This document shows, piece by piece, positions 8,157-17,830 of a DNA stretch of 43,025 nucleotides. The notes under the pieces were generated by a model. It saw only the letters and a program-made list of their open reading frames with translations, was not told the DNA's origin and did no database searches. Each line of letters starts with the position of its first letter. Position 1 is the first letter of the stretch. Both the position numbers and the translations under genes were made by a program. Location of the stretch: contig PBLJ01000011.1 of the NCBI GenBank assembly GCA_002721705.1, positions 1-43,025 of the forward strand. The letters are read 5' to 3'. The DNA is from Opitutia bacterium (GTDB lineage: Bacteria; Verrucomicrobiota; Verrucomicrobiia; Opitutales; Seribacteraceae).

Positions 8157-10409
8157 TTAGCTCAAGTCTTGGGCATCGACGTCGATGACGTCGGAAACTT
8201 CTTCATCCAGAGGGAATTCGCGGCGAAGATTGATTATCTTGGGCAAGGACTTGCTGATCGAATGCATGAAATACCAAAGGTGGAATCGATAATAGCCTTT
8301 TATTTTCTCTACGGGAGCGGACGCCGGTCCTCGAACTTCGATTTCCGTCGGGTCTACGATTTCTCGTAGACGCAGGCTCCACTGTTCCGTGAAAAACGTC
8401 GCCTTTGCTTCGCTTCTGCTACGAAACAAATGGCGTACCAAGTGACGGAATGGAGGGTATCCAAATTCTTTTCTCTGTCGAAATTCCTCTTCAACGAAGC
8501 CATCCAAGTCACTTCGCCTGGCAAATTGAATGGCGGAGCTTTCAGGTGAATAGGTTTGGGCATATACATCGCCTTCCTGGTCACCTCTGCCTGCTCTGCC
8601 TGAAACCTGCACGAGTAGTTGGAAGGTACGCTCCGCTGCGCGAAAATCCTCTAGCCGGAGAGAAAGATCCGCATCCACGACCCCTACAAGCGTGACGTTT
8701 GGGAAATCCAAGCCCTTGGCGATCATTTGGGTGCCCACCAAGACGTCGATTTTACCGCGGCGAAAATCATTCAAGGCCCTGCGGAAGAGGTTCTTCTTGG
8801 ACATTACGTCGGCATCCAAACGCAGTACCCTGCCTTTGGGTATGGCTTTCTTGACTAAATCCTCCACTCGCTGCGTGCCGGTTCCACGACGGGTAATTTC
8901 ATCGGATCGGCATTCGGGACAGTGGCGAAACGAGGGACGTTCATAGCCACAGAAGTGGCATCGTAAGCGACTTCCGACCCGATGATAGGTCAAGGTGATG
9001 CTGCAATGTTCGCAAGATGCGGTGAAGCCGCATTCTGGGCAAAGCATGGTGGTCGAATACCCACGCCTGTTCAGGAAAAGAATGCTTTGTTCGCGTTTTG
9101 CGAAACGGTCGCGCAAGGCATCCCTTAATGGTTGGGACAAGACCTGAGTGAATCCGGTCTTGAGTAATTCTCGTCGCATGTCGACGAGATGTACGGTTGG
9201 CAAGGACCGATCATCTACTCGCTTGGTGAGGGTCGCCAACTCGTACTTGCCCACTTGCGCGTTGCGCATCGATTCCAGGGAAGGCGTGGCTGAACCCAAG
9301 ATGCAGGCTGCATCATTCAGTTTTGCCCGGTAGACGGCAACGTCCCTCCCATGGTATCGCGGCGTTTCTTCCTGCTTGTATGCCGGTTCATGTTCCTCGT
9401 CGACGATCACGAGCTGCAAATTAGGCAAGGGGGCGAATACGGCGGAGCGAGCGCCCACGACTATAGGAGCATCACCGCGAGCAACGTCGAGCCATGCATC
9501 CAGTCTCTCACCTTCCGAAAGATGACTATGCCAAACCACTGTCTTGAAACCATTTTTTCCAAATCGAGCTCGCAGGCGACCGACTGTTTGGGGAGCAAGG
9601 GCGACTTCAGGCACGAGGAACAGCACGCCGCCTCCCTTGCGCAAGGTTTTCTCCATGACTTTGGCGTACACTTCAGTTTTGCCCGAACCGGTAACGCCTT
9701 TCAGCAAATGAACGGAGAAAGTATCCGTTTTCATTTTTTCAAGGATCGCATTTCGCGCAATTTCCTGTTCATCGGTTAGTTCAACCTCGAGATCGACCAT
9801 TTCCTCATCGCCGGACAGGTTGTCCGAATAGGCCAAGCGTTCTTCTCTTTGAGAGGTTTCATTGATAAGCCCTTTTTTCTTGAGCGCATCGCAGGAGGTG
9901 GCAGGCACTTGAAGACGCGACAGGGTTTCAATCCGTGGTACGGGAAGTTTCTGGTTGGCGAGAAAAGCGAGCAACTTGGCTTGTCTGGGCGCCCGTTTGG
10001 CCAAGCTTTCCATTTCCGCCGCCTCCATTGGTTCGGAAATTTCGATCAATCGCCTCTGCTTTATCTTCATGCCCCGTCTCACGGGAGCGGGAATCATTGC
10101 TTCCAATACGCTTTCTCGTGGACAAGCATAGTAGCTCGACAGCCAAGACGAGAGTGACAGTAAATCCTTGGTCAGGACGGGTTGGTCCAACACCAAGTCG
10201 ACGACGTTCTTCAATTTGGAAGAATCGAATTTGACGGAATCAGTCATACCGAGGACGACTCCGGTCACAATTCGTTTCCCTAGTGGTACGCGAACCAAGC
10301 ACCCCAAGCGCACCCTTTCGAGGAAGTGAGACGACAAACGATAGGTCAACGACTCGCCAAATCCCTCAAAAGGCAAAACTTCAACGTACGATGCCTCCCG
10401 TTTGACCAT
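8157..10409 (-). CDS. priA: Primosomal replication-restart helicase PriA
   Basis: A 750-residue 3'-to-5' DNA helicase that loads the replisome at stalled forks. The N-terminal DNA-binding region (1-110) is followed by the helicase core with Walker A GVTGSGKT (238-245), the DEEH box (337-340), LGSATPS (371-377) and a C-terminal helicase lobe (GTQMIAKGLDFP, then SGRAGRGD). Eight zinc-binding cysteines lie at 457, 460, 466, 469, 484, 487, 497 and 500. All parts are present at usual length. It starts at ATG. It diverges from the MFS transporter gene and converges on the flagellin-like pair. Confidence 0.96.
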   Translation of the reverse strand: MVKREASYVEVLPFEGFGESLTYRLSSHFLERVRLGCLVRVPLGKRIVTGVVLGMTDSVKFDSSKLKNVVDLVLDQPVLTKDLLSLSSWLSSYYACPRESVLEAMIPAPVRRGMKIKQRRLIEISEPMEAAEMESLAKRAPRQAKLLAFLANQKLPVPRIETLSRLQVPATSCDALKKKGLINETSQREERLAYSDNLSGDEEMVDLEVELTDEQEIARNAILEKMKTDTFSVHLLKGVTGSGKTEVYAKVMEKTLRKGGGVLFLVPEVALAPQTVGRLRARFGKNGFKTVVWHSHLSEGERLDAWLDVARGDAPIVVGARSAVFAPLPNLQLVIVDEEHEPAYKQEETPRYHGRDVAVYRAKLNDAACILGSATPSLESMRNAQVGKYELATLTKRVDDRSLPTVHLVDMRRELLKTGFTQVLSQPLRDALRDRFAKREQSILFLNRRGYSTTMLCPECGFTASCEHCSITLTYHRVGSRLRCHFCGYERPSFRHCPECRSDEITRRGTGTQRVEDLVKKAIPKGRVLRLDADVMSKKNLFRRALNDFRRGKIDVLVGTQMIAKGLDFPNVTLVGVVDADLSLRLEDFRAAERTFQLLVQVSGRAGRGDQEGDVYAQTYSPESSAIQFARRSDLDGFVEEEFRQRKEFGYPPFRHLVRHLFRSRSEAKATFFTEQWSLRLREIVDPTEIEVRGPASAPVEKIKGYYRFHLWYFMHSISKSLPKIINLRREFPLDEEVSDVIDVDAQDLS

Positions 10410-10483
10410 TTGTTCTTGCCTACGATTTTAAATGTCCGAGGAAAAGGAAAAAGGGTCATTCATTTAGTAAACCCCTGATTTAT

Positions 10484-11791
10484 ATGGCTCATGAGCAGGA
10501 AATGTCGTGGATCCGTATTTTGGCTCTTGAAGAGACGGTGTGGTTGGGTTCACTCTCGCTCGTGACTGGAGAGGACCGTAGATCGATTGCCAGAAAGACG
10601 TTTCGCTGTGAATTGTTCGCCAATTCCTTCGGTGGAATCATGGAAGCTGGTTTTTCCACCTTCGTCATTCTGCTGGCGATCCGTGTTTATGAGGCCAATG
10701 ATTATGAAAAGGCTCTTTTGGCGGGCTCCATGTCCGCCGGTCTTTTGATTGCTCCGTTCGGCCTGTCCTTGATGAGGGCGACGGGTTGGACGATCAACTG
10801 GATCGCTTGCGGCTTGATGGTCTTCACGGGATTCTGCCTGCTGCTGGTCTTCTCCAGCGCCACTTTGCCCTTGTACGTGACTGGCATCGTCCTTGCCCAA
10901 ATCGCCCTTTCGCAACAGTTTACCTTGCGAGCTCAAATCCAGACTGCCAATTATCCTTCCGCTGAACGCGGTCGAAGAGTGGCTTGGAATTTCATTCTCC
11001 TCGCCCTGACCTCGATGGCGACCTCTTTTGGATTCGGGGTTTTCCTGGATAACCGAATGGAAGACCACTCATGGATCTTCGGAGTCATGGCGGTGGCTTC
11101 TTTTCTGACTGCTGCGTCGCTGGCTTTGATTCCTGCCGGAAAATTATCTGAAGATTCGAACAAAGGCTTCTTGGCTAGCTTGAAACTAGTCAAGAGAGAC
11201 AGTCTTTTCGGGATGGTTCTTCTCGGTTGGATGTTGCTGGGCATGGGATGGCTGTCCACCTTGCCATTGAGAATCGAATACTTGGTTTCCAAGGAAGGTC
11301 TTAATTTAAGCAACAGGGACATTGCCATCGTGACTCTGGTCATACCCTCCTTGGCCAAGGTCTTGAGCTTGCGATGGTTTGGTGGGTTGTTCGATCGCTG
11401 GAACTTTGTCCCTTTTCGCATCACCTTGAACTGTTTGTTGATCGTTTCCTTGCTGTTGTTCTTTTATGCGCAGGATTTCCCTACCCTTTGCCTTGCCGCC
11501 ATCTTCAACGGATTGGCCTTTGCCGGGTCATCCATAGCGTGGAGTTTATGGGTTACTCGAATCGCTCCGGCCGGACAAGAAGCAACCTATATGAGCGTGC
11601 ATTCCGCGATGACTGGAGTTCGAGGCTTGGTAGCCCCTTTTCTTGGATATTTCCTACTTGTTCACTACGGGTTTCAAGTGGCGGCATGGATTGCCGTGGC
11701 CTTTCTTGCCTTGTCCAGTTTATGTTTTTATTCGATTCGACAAAACAATCGTTTTGAGCATCCGCATGATTCGCGTGCTTGGAAATCGTGA
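10484..11791 (+). CDS. Major facilitator superfamily transporter
   Basis: A 435-residue integral membrane protein with about eleven to twelve hydrophobic segments between residues 45 and 420, a central loop near 220-240 (GKLSEDSNKGFLASLKLVKR) and a charged C-terminal tail, the layout of an MFS carrier. The first 40 residues are soluble and include EDRRSIARKTFRCELFAN, an extension before the first helix. The loop after helix 10 (WVTRIAPAGQEATYMSVHSA) matches the MFS pattern in which a sensor-like PxxxxxxYMS segment precedes helix 11. Substrate unknown. Met7 is an alternative start. It is followed 59 bases later by the phospholipase-D-like gene on the same strand. Confidence 0.85.
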   Translation: MAHEQEMSWIRILALEETVWLGSLSLVTGEDRRSIARKTFRCELFANSFGGIMEAGFSTFVILLAIRVYEANDYEKALLAGSMSAGLLIAPFGLSLMRATGWTINWIACGLMVFTGFCLLLVFSSATLPLYVTGIVLAQIALSQQFTLRAQIQTANYPSAERGRRVAWNFILLALTSMATSFGFGVFLDNRMEDHSWIFGVMAVASFLTAASLALIPAGKLSEDSNKGFLASLKLVKRDSLFGMVLLGWMLLGMGWLSTLPLRIEYLVSKEGLNLSNRDIAIVTLVIPSLAKVLSLRWFGGLFDRWNFVPFRITLNCLLIVSLLLFFYAQDFPTLCLAAIFNGLAFAGSSIAWSLWVTRIAPAGQEATYMSVHSAMTGVRGLVAPFLGYFLLVHYGFQVAAWIAVAFLALSSLCFYSIRQNNRFEHPHDSRAWKS

Positions 11792-11850
11792 TAAATCGCA
11801 ATTGCAAAGGTGGGGTTGAAATATATTCTATCAGTTGATTTTAGCAGACT

Positions 11851-13725
11851 ATGAAATTCTTGATTCGCGTTCATTTTCAGATGTGGGGATTGGCCTTTGT
11901 TGGACTTTTTTCAGGCTGTGTTTCGATGCCCAACGTCCAGACTTTGGAATTCCAGGATTCCAACGAAACCTATACCAGCGAAAGGCAAGTAGGCACCCCT
12001 GAAGTCTGGGATCAAGTCGAGCGGCTTTGCGCCGATGGGAAATCCCGCGTTGGCTTGCTCGAACATGGCGACGATGCCCTCGTGGCTCGTGTTAATTTAA
12101 TCCGAAGCGCCCGCAAGCATATTAGGATTCAGACCTTCATCTGGTCGCATGACGAATCGGGGCGCTGGTTGATGTGGGAATTGATTCGGGCAGTGAAGCA
12201 ACGAGGCGTGACCGTGGAAATATTGATTGATCAAATGTTCAGCGGGCAAAACCCTGCTTTTGCCGCGTTTCTTTCCCAAGTGGATCCCAAATTGACCGTT
12301 AAGGTCTACAATCCCAACGTCAACCGTCTCCAACCCTCCACCTTCGATACTTTGGTCGATCTCGCGAGCGACTTCAGGCGCGTGAACGTGAGGATGCACA
12401 ATAAGGTGATGATTATAGATGACCATCTGGTCATTACGGGAGGACGCAACGTGTCCAACAAATATTTCGATCGTTCCATTGGAATGAATTACAAAGACCG
12501 CGACGTCTTGGTCGTCAGCTCCGATTGCGAGTCGATCAAGGCGTCCTTTCAGGAATATTGGAAATCGGATTGGGCGATTCCCGTGGAACAGTTGCTAGAC
12601 GTAAAGGAGCTGATTGACAGCGGGGATTACAGCAAGTTGAGCAACAAGGGCCATTTTGACTTCCGAGGACTTTTCACGCAAGCTGACCAGCACGCTTCGG
12701 ACGCTGCTTACGTGCAACGTACTTTTGCTGACAAGTTGAGAACTGTACGCGAAACCACTTGGATTTTCGACGATCCAAAAAAGAAGGGTGCCAGTGATCC
12801 CGCCAAAGGAGCGGACATTGCCCTGGAGCTGGCTAACTTGGTAAATTCCGCCCAGAAATCAATCATCGTTCAATCTCCCTACGTCGTTATCAGCGGGCGT
12901 GCTCGGGAGTTGTTCTCCAAATTGAAGAAAGAAAGGCCGGATCTTACGGTCTCGGTCTCTACCAATAGTCTTGCTGCAACCGACAGTTGGTTTACTTATG
13001 CCGCAAACTACAAGGAAAAGCGGGTATATCTCGAGGAGTTGGGCTTCGATTTACGGGAGTTCAAGCCGATCCCCACGGACATCCACGAAATGATGGCCTA
13101 CGACACACTCTTGACCCGCTTGCCCACTCCAAAAGAGGCCCAAAATGAGACGGAGCCGCAATTTCGCATAGACAAGGACTTGCCGCCCTTCCCCATGAAA
13201 GAAAACAATGGCTCGACCAGTCTTCGGATGAATCGTCGCAACGACGTTCTCGGCGTCTCTCCCTATTTATGCCTGCATGGAAAATCATTGGTCATAGACG
13301 ATGAGCTAAGCTACGTCGGTTCCTACAACTTGGATCCTAGATCCGGTTCCTACAACACGGAGGTCGGCTTGGTTATAAAGGATGCAGCCTTTGCTCGCGA
13401 GCTTCGCCAATTGATCGAGAAGGATATGGCTCCTCGCAACAGCTACCTAATCAGCATCAAAAAAGGCTGGCCCGTCTTGAGAACCGTGAACTTCTTTTTC
13501 TATCGTATTTCCGAGGACTTGCCGCTTTTGGATCCTTGGCCTTTTCGTTTCGCATCCAGCTTTGAACTCCGCAAAGGAAAAGAACCCGTCGAGCGGTCGC
13601 ATCCGGATTTTCATCAAAACTGGCGAGACGTTGGAAGCTTTCCTTTGATGAGTTTTTTCGCCCGCAAGAAAATGGCATCTCGCTTGTTCAAAGCCACCGG
13701 GATGTTCTTCAAACCATTGCTCTGA
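11851..13725 (+). CDS. Phospholipase D / cardiolipin synthase-like lipoprotein
   Basis: A 624-residue protein with a lipoprotein signal (residues 1-23, lipobox LFSGC, Cys23). It carries two HKD catalytic motifs: MHNKVMIIDDHLVITGGRN, with H183, K185 and D190, and LHGKSLVIDDELSYVGSYN, with H476, K478 and D483. Each is followed by the expected GGRN or GSYNLDPRS strand. The family hydrolyses or transfers phosphodiester bonds. The architecture, with an N-terminal cysteine anchor, two HKD domains and a long C-terminal tail (530-624), resembles periplasm-facing cardiolipin-synthase-like proteins, so a phospholipid substrate is likely but not shown. It ends six bases from the convergent TPR gene. Confidence 0.9.
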   Translation: MKFLIRVHFQMWGLAFVGLFSGCVSMPNVQTLEFQDSNETYTSERQVGTPEVWDQVERLCADGKSRVGLLEHGDDALVARVNLIRSARKHIRIQTFIWSHDESGRWLMWELIRAVKQRGVTVEILIDQMFSGQNPAFAAFLSQVDPKLTVKVYNPNVNRLQPSTFDTLVDLASDFRRVNVRMHNKVMIIDDHLVITGGRNVSNKYFDRSIGMNYKDRDVLVVSSDCESIKASFQEYWKSDWAIPVEQLLDVKELIDSGDYSKLSNKGHFDFRGLFTQADQHASDAAYVQRTFADKLRTVRETTWIFDDPKKKGASDPAKGADIALELANLVNSAQKSIIVQSPYVVISGRARELFSKLKKERPDLTVSVSTNSLAATDSWFTYAANYKEKRVYLEELGFDLREFKPIPTDIHEMMAYDTLLTRLPTPKEAQNETEPQFRIDKDLPPFPMKENNGSTSLRMNRRNDVLGVSPYLCLHGKSLVIDDELSYVGSYNLDPRSGSYNTEVGLVIKDAAFARELRQLIEKDMAPRNSYLISIKKGWPVLRTVNFFFYRISEDLPLLDPWPFRFASSFELRKGKEPVERSHPDFHQNWRDVGSFPLMSFFARKKMASRLFKATGMFFKPLL

Positions 13726-13731
13726 GCTCTG

Positions 13732-14046
13732 TCAGGACGCAATGTCCGCCAAGAGCGCCCGAATTTCATTTTCGGGGTCCTCGTGTCCCTGCGTGACGGC
13801 GAGATCCAGGGCTTCGTTCAAGACCTTGGCAGCTGCTGGGGCTTGTGATTGGTCAAGCAAGCAACGGCCCAAAAGGATTCGCGGAGCCATCCAGTCGGAT
13901 CGACCCTCTACGCATCTTTGCAAGGGTATGATGGCATCCGCTCCATTGTCTTCGTTCGCCAAGGCCTGCCCCAAGCTGAATTGAAAGAGCAAGTTTTCGG
14001 GCGATTCAGCCGCTTTGGCCCTGAATATTTCTGAACGGGCAGGCAC
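13732..14046 (-). CDS. Small TPR-repeat protein
   Basis: A 104-residue protein from a GTG start, made of about two and a half tetratricopeptide repeats: PENLLFQFSLGQALANEDNG (17-36), then DWMAPRILLGRCLLDQSQAP (51-70) and KVLNEALDLA. No signal peptide or membrane segment. TPR units bind proteins. Its start lies eight bases after the stop of the PP2C phosphatase gene, so the two are probably one transcript and may work together, for example as phosphatase and adaptor; that is inference from spacing only. Confidence 0.75.
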   Translation of the reverse strand: MPARSEIFRAKAAESPENLLFQFSLGQALANEDNGADAIIPLQRCVEGRSDWMAPRILLGRCLLDQSQAPAAAKVLNEALDLAVTQGHEDPENEIRALLADIAS

Positions 14047-14054
14047 GACGCCAG

Positions 14055-14780
14055 TCAGGTTGCGAAAACGCAGACTGCAGTCGAATTATCGACTCCGCCG
14101 TATTGGTTGGCCATGTCGACGATACCCATGGCGCATACCTTGGGGTCATCGGAAGCTAAACACAACTTTTCGAGTTCTTCCGTCTCGATCATATTAGTTA
14201 TGCCATCCGAGCAAATTAAGAGGCGATCACCAACGCTCAGGCTGTGTTCGCAAAGATCAACGGAGAAGTCCGTATTTTGACCTAAGCAACGAGTCAAGGT
14301 GTGGTGGTAGTATTCCGGCAAATCCTGCTCTTCGATGCTTTCGCCCGGTTTTAATTTATCGAGGATTTCTTGTTCCAAGGTGTGGTCCTTTGATAACTTC
14401 TGAAGACCATTGCCATTGAGTACGAATGCGGCGGAATCACCAACGTGCCCCATTAACACCTTGTCACCTGCAGAACGCAGGACCGTCAACGTGGTTCCAA
14501 TTCCATCTTCTCCAGCCACTTTTTCACCATTCTCGATCAAGAAACGATGAATGCCTTTCACCACGTTCTCCAATTCACTTTCGGTGTGGCATACGTCGGC
14601 GTTTGCGATCATTGCATCGAAAAACTGAACCGCCATGCGACTGGCCAAGGAACCATGTGGAAGGCCTCCCAATCCATCAGCCACGGCATAAATGCCTTTT
14701 TCGTCAGAAACAAGGAAGGAGTCTTCGTTGGATTCACGAACAAATCCAACATCGGTATAACCGAAGGAAAGGAGCTTCAT
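14055..14780 (-). CDS. PP2C-family serine/threonine phosphatase
   Basis: About 241 residues from the ATG at 14780. The family removes phosphate from Ser or Thr using two metal ions held by aspartates. Visible motifs are RESNEDSF (15-22, D20), AVADGLGG (32-39, D35), GIGTTLTVL, GHVGDSAAF (metal Asp), SDGITNMI and GVDNSTAV near the C-terminus. This resembles the soluble stand-alone bacterial type such as PstP/PrpC without its membrane tail. The reading frame stays open for 20 more codons upstream, to an ATG at 14840, but the catalytic fold normally begins at MKLLSFGYTDVG, so I prefer 14780. No kinase gene is in the window; the TPR gene follows closely. Confidence 0.9.
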   Translation of the reverse strand: MKLLSFGYTDVGFVRESNEDSFLVSDEKGIYAVADGLGGLPHGSLASRMAVQFFDAMIANADVCHTESELENVVKGIHRFLIENGEKVAGEDGIGTTLTVLRSAGDKVLMGHVGDSAAFVLNGNGLQKLSKDHTLEQEILDKLKPGESIEEQDLPEYYHHTLTRCLGQNTDFSVDLCEHSLSVGDRLLICSDGITNMIETEELEKLCLASDDPKVCAMGIVDMANQYGGVDNSTAVCVFAT

Positions 14781-14867
14781 GCAGGAGAGGTTAAGGGAAA
14801 AGAGAAAGCGTAGCGAAACGCACCTAACCCTCATTGTCAAACAATATGGGACGACGTTGAATCTGGG

Positions 14868-16955
14868 TTACGGCTCGAATCCTCCTCTTGCAAGAAATTC
14901 GTCCCGTAAAGTGGAAAGCGAGAAGGAATGATAATCTTTTTTGGGTAATTCCGACAAAAACCGCTTGCCATAAGATTTTCGTAAAACACGGCTGTCGAGA
15001 ATGGTGAGAAGTCCACGGTCGCTTTTATTGCGAATCAAGCGTCCTAGCCCCTGTTTGAAGCGAGAAAGGGCTTCCGGCAAGGTCAGGGTTGAGAAGGGAT
15101 TGCCGCCTTCTGAACGAGTTTTTTCAGATTTGGCCTCCACTACCGGATGATTGGGGTTTTGGAAGGGAAGCCTCGTGATGATTACCTGTGAAAGCGCGTC
15201 GCCTGGAACGTCTATACCCATCCAGAAACTCTCGGCTCCGAGAAGCAAGCCCTTGCCGTTCTCCTTGAAGCGTTTGCTCAGGAGATGCCGAGGCAAATTC
15301 GCTCCGTGTACGTATAGTTCCCGGTCAAGCTTCTTCCAGCGGGATCCAATCGTCTGGTCGACGTATTTCAGGTCGGCGAAATTCGTAAACAAGGCCAAGG
15401 TACCTCCTTTCTGGGCTTCGGCGCAGCGAAAGACGAGTTCGGAGAGGTGATCCAAATATGGCATCCGATCGACTTCTCGAGGATCAGGACTGTCTCTCGC
15501 GACGAACACTTGGACGTTCTTTTCGTAATCGAAAGGTGACTTTTCCACTTCCGAGTCAATGCCCTCGGCGCCGACCAAGCCACTAAATCGGTCCATTGTT
15601 CCTTCCTGCGTCAAGGTCGCGCTGGTGAGTACTGCGGAAACTCCTCTGTCAAAAAGAGCTGTCTTGAGCATCGGGGCGGGGTCCAGTGGAGTGATGCGAA
15701 GCTGAACGTGCGCGCCTCGTTTGCCATATCGTTCCACCCAAAAAACGTTTTCAGGGTCATCCATTTCCTGGAACGCGCGAAAAACGGTGACCATGGACTC
15801 TAGTTTTTCGGTTTGGTCCTTCACTTCAATGGATGCGGCTTCATTGTCCAAATGAAGGCTCAGTTCTCGAAGGCGGTCGGTTAAGCGCTTCAGCGGCATT
15901 TCAAAGTCGGAAGGCAGTGCATGGGCGTTCAATACGCGCCGCGCGTCATGGTCGCCTAAAAGGTTTTCTCGGACATGATAAAAAAGGGCGTCGGTTGCCT
16001 CGAGCGCTTCTTCCACCAAGCTTTTGTCGGTCAAGGAACCCCATTTGACCAGTAGGCCCTTTTTCTTTCGAGAATCCCAAAGTCGTCTGAGAGTAAGAGC
16101 AACGCCATAGGAGCCAATGGCGGATCCGAAATAGTCGGATGCGACCTTGGGCACTTGATGAGCTTCATCCAGGACAAGGAAGTCCTCGGCGAACAAAATG
16201 CCTTTGGTTTCGGTTTCCGGTCCCATTCCCGCTCCCAACAGCGCGAAAAGCAAGCTATGGTTGACCACTATGACGTCGGCGGTGGCCAAGCGATCCCGGG
16301 CCTTCTGGTAGAAGCAGGACTGGGGTGAGCATCTTTTCCGTGAACAGAGGGATGAATCCGCGCTGACGCGATCCCAGACCTCAAAGTCGGGGCGGGGAGA
16401 CAATCCTTGCCTCATGCCGTCGCAACCCTGTTCCTGCGACCAAGTCGCAATGCGATGTAATTCTTTCCTTTCTCGGTCCTCGAAAAGCTCGGTCTGCGCT
16501 TGATGCTTGAGTGCTTCGGTTAGTCTGGACGTACATAAATAATTGCCTTTTCCAGCCAATAGAGTCGCTTGAAAATCTCGGTATTTTCGCAAATGTTCGA
16601 CTTGATCGAACAATAAACGACAGAGGGGAAGGTCTTTCTTTAGGATTTGTTCCTGCAGGGAAATGGTATGCGTTGATACGATGAAAGGCCTTTTGGCATT
16701 TTGAGCGAAGATCAGGCCTGGAACTAGGTAGGCCAAGCTCTTGCCCACCCCGGTGCCTGCCTCGAACAGCAGACTGGAATCCAAATGAAGAGATTCCGAC
16801 ACTCGTTGGGCCATGTTCTCTTGTTGTGGGCGGTGCTCGAGGTTCATCGAGGTTTGGAGAACTCCATTTTGGGCGAATATCTGTTTCACCTCCAAACCGG
16901 GTGATGGATTGGTTGGGCCTTGTCCCGGGATAGAATTCTCAACGATCCGAATCAT
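14868..16955 (-). CDS. DinG/XPD-type iron-sulfur DNA helicase
   Basis: A 695-residue superfamily 2 helicase. Walker A EAGTGVGKS (65-73) and the DEAH box (263-266) are clear. Between them, Cys141 (NYLCTSRL), Cys204, Cys209 and Cys214 (SLCSRKRC, then SCFYQKAR) fit the four ligands of the XPD/DinG 4Fe-4S domain. SATLTQEG, AESFWMGIDVPGD and QGLGRLIRN are helicase motifs IV to VI. Such enzymes unwind 5'-tailed duplexes and clear R-loops or G-quadruplexes. DinG and YoaA types cannot be separated here. The first 35 residues are poorly conserved and the true start may be further in (Met37). It diverges from lemA. Confidence 0.92.
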   Translation of the reverse strand: MIRIVENSIPGQGPTNPSPGLEVKQIFAQNGVLQTSMNLEHRPQQENMAQRVSESLHLDSSLLFEAGTGVGKSLAYLVPGLIFAQNAKRPFIVSTHTISLQEQILKKDLPLCRLLFDQVEHLRKYRDFQATLLAGKGNYLCTSRLTEALKHQAQTELFEDRERKELHRIATWSQEQGCDGMRQGLSPRPDFEVWDRVSADSSLCSRKRCSPQSCFYQKARDRLATADVIVVNHSLLFALLGAGMGPETETKGILFAEDFLVLDEAHQVPKVASDYFGSAIGSYGVALTLRRLWDSRKKKGLLVKWGSLTDKSLVEEALEATDALFYHVRENLLGDHDARRVLNAHALPSDFEMPLKRLTDRLRELSLHLDNEAASIEVKDQTEKLESMVTVFRAFQEMDDPENVFWVERYGKRGAHVQLRITPLDPAPMLKTALFDRGVSAVLTSATLTQEGTMDRFSGLVGAEGIDSEVEKSPFDYEKNVQVFVARDSPDPREVDRMPYLDHLSELVFRCAEAQKGGTLALFTNFADLKYVDQTIGSRWKKLDRELYVHGANLPRHLLSKRFKENGKGLLLGAESFWMGIDVPGDALSQVIITRLPFQNPNHPVVEAKSEKTRSEGGNPFSTLTLPEALSRFKQGLGRLIRNKSDRGLLTILDSRVLRKSYGKRFLSELPKKDYHSFSLSTLRDEFLARGGFEP

Positions 16956-17105
16956 TCCGAGTATGCATGCGTGAAATCAGAAGCAGGTCAACGAGCCTTC
17001 GCAAAATCTTCTCCTTATACTCTTGAAGTAAACGATTGGATTGGATTGTATTTAAGTAAGCGAAGGAGAGTACCTTGGCCATTCACTCAAACAAATAGCA
17101 GCATT

Positions 17106-17708
17106 ATGGATACTTGGATCCTTGTTTTACTAATAATAGTTGTGCTGGGCATAATCTTCGTGTGCTGGCTTGTCTCCATTTACAACCAGTTGGTCAGGCT
17201 GAAGAACCAGTTCCAGAATGCTTTTGCCCAAATCGAGGTCCAGCTGAAGCGTCGTCATGACCTCATTCCCAACTTGGTGGAGCTCGTCAAGGGAGCCATG
17301 GCCCACGAAAGAGGGACTCTCGACGACGTCATATCGGCTCGCACGCGAGCGGTGAATGGTCTGCAGCAAGCTGCCGCCAACCCGGGCGACCCTGCGGCCA
17401 TTCAAGAACTGGGCGCGGCGGAAAGCCTTTTGGGAGGGGCTCTGGGTCGGCTGTTCGCTTTGTCCGAGAATTATCCTGATCTTAAAGCGAATCAGAATGT
17501 GATGCAGGTACAGGAAGAGCTAACTACTACGGAGAACAAGGTGGGGTTTTCTCGACAAGCTTACAATGATGCAGTGACCTCGTACAATACCTACAAGCAA
17601 ACTTTCCCTCCTGTCCTCGTAGCGGGAGCCTTTGGACATTCAAAGGACGCCAGCCTTCTCGATTTCGACGACGACGAGATTAACGAGGCTCCGAAAATCT
17701 CGTTCTGA
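17106..17708 (+). CDS. lemA: LemA-family membrane-anchored protein
   Basis: A 200-residue protein with one N-terminal membrane helix (residues 4-23, WILVLLIIVVLGIIFVCWLV) followed by the LemA helical domain. Typical stretches are YNQLVRLKNQFQNAFAQIEV, LKRRHDLIPNLVELVKG, the central FALSENYPDLKANQNVMQVQ, and AYNDAVTSYNTYKQTFP. The reading frame is open for 62 more codons upstream, but the family starts just before the membrane helix, so the ATG at 17106 is chosen. Role in bacteria unknown; the domain probably faces outward. The C-terminal tail is acidic (FDDDEIN). It diverges from the helicase gene; 122 bases separate it from ilvB. Confidence 0.92.
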   Translation: MDTWILVLLIIVVLGIIFVCWLVSIYNQLVRLKNQFQNAFAQIEVQLKRRHDLIPNLVELVKGAMAHERGTLDDVISARTRAVNGLQQAAANPGDPAAIQELGAAESLLGGALGRLFALSENYPDLKANQNVMQVQEELTTTENKVGFSRQAYNDAVTSYNTYKQTFPPVLVAGAFGHSKDASLLDFDDDEINEAPKISF

Positions 17709-17830
17709 AATTTTCCAGAAAGTTGCTTGCTGAAGGCGTTCACGCTTTACGGCTAAACCATTTGAGCTTGAGTTTCGCGTAAAATTCGTAATCCTAATAC
17801 AGCTTGTAAATCGTTAATGGACGAGGAGAA

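Noticed and set aside
10550-11068. Minus-strand open frame inside the MFS gene
   Set aside because: Highly charged, Gln/Asp-rich antisense translation of membrane helices; the plus strand explains the region.
16920-17105. In-frame 62-codon extension before lemA
   Set aside because: The extension has no LemA likeness and precedes the membrane helix that normally starts the family.
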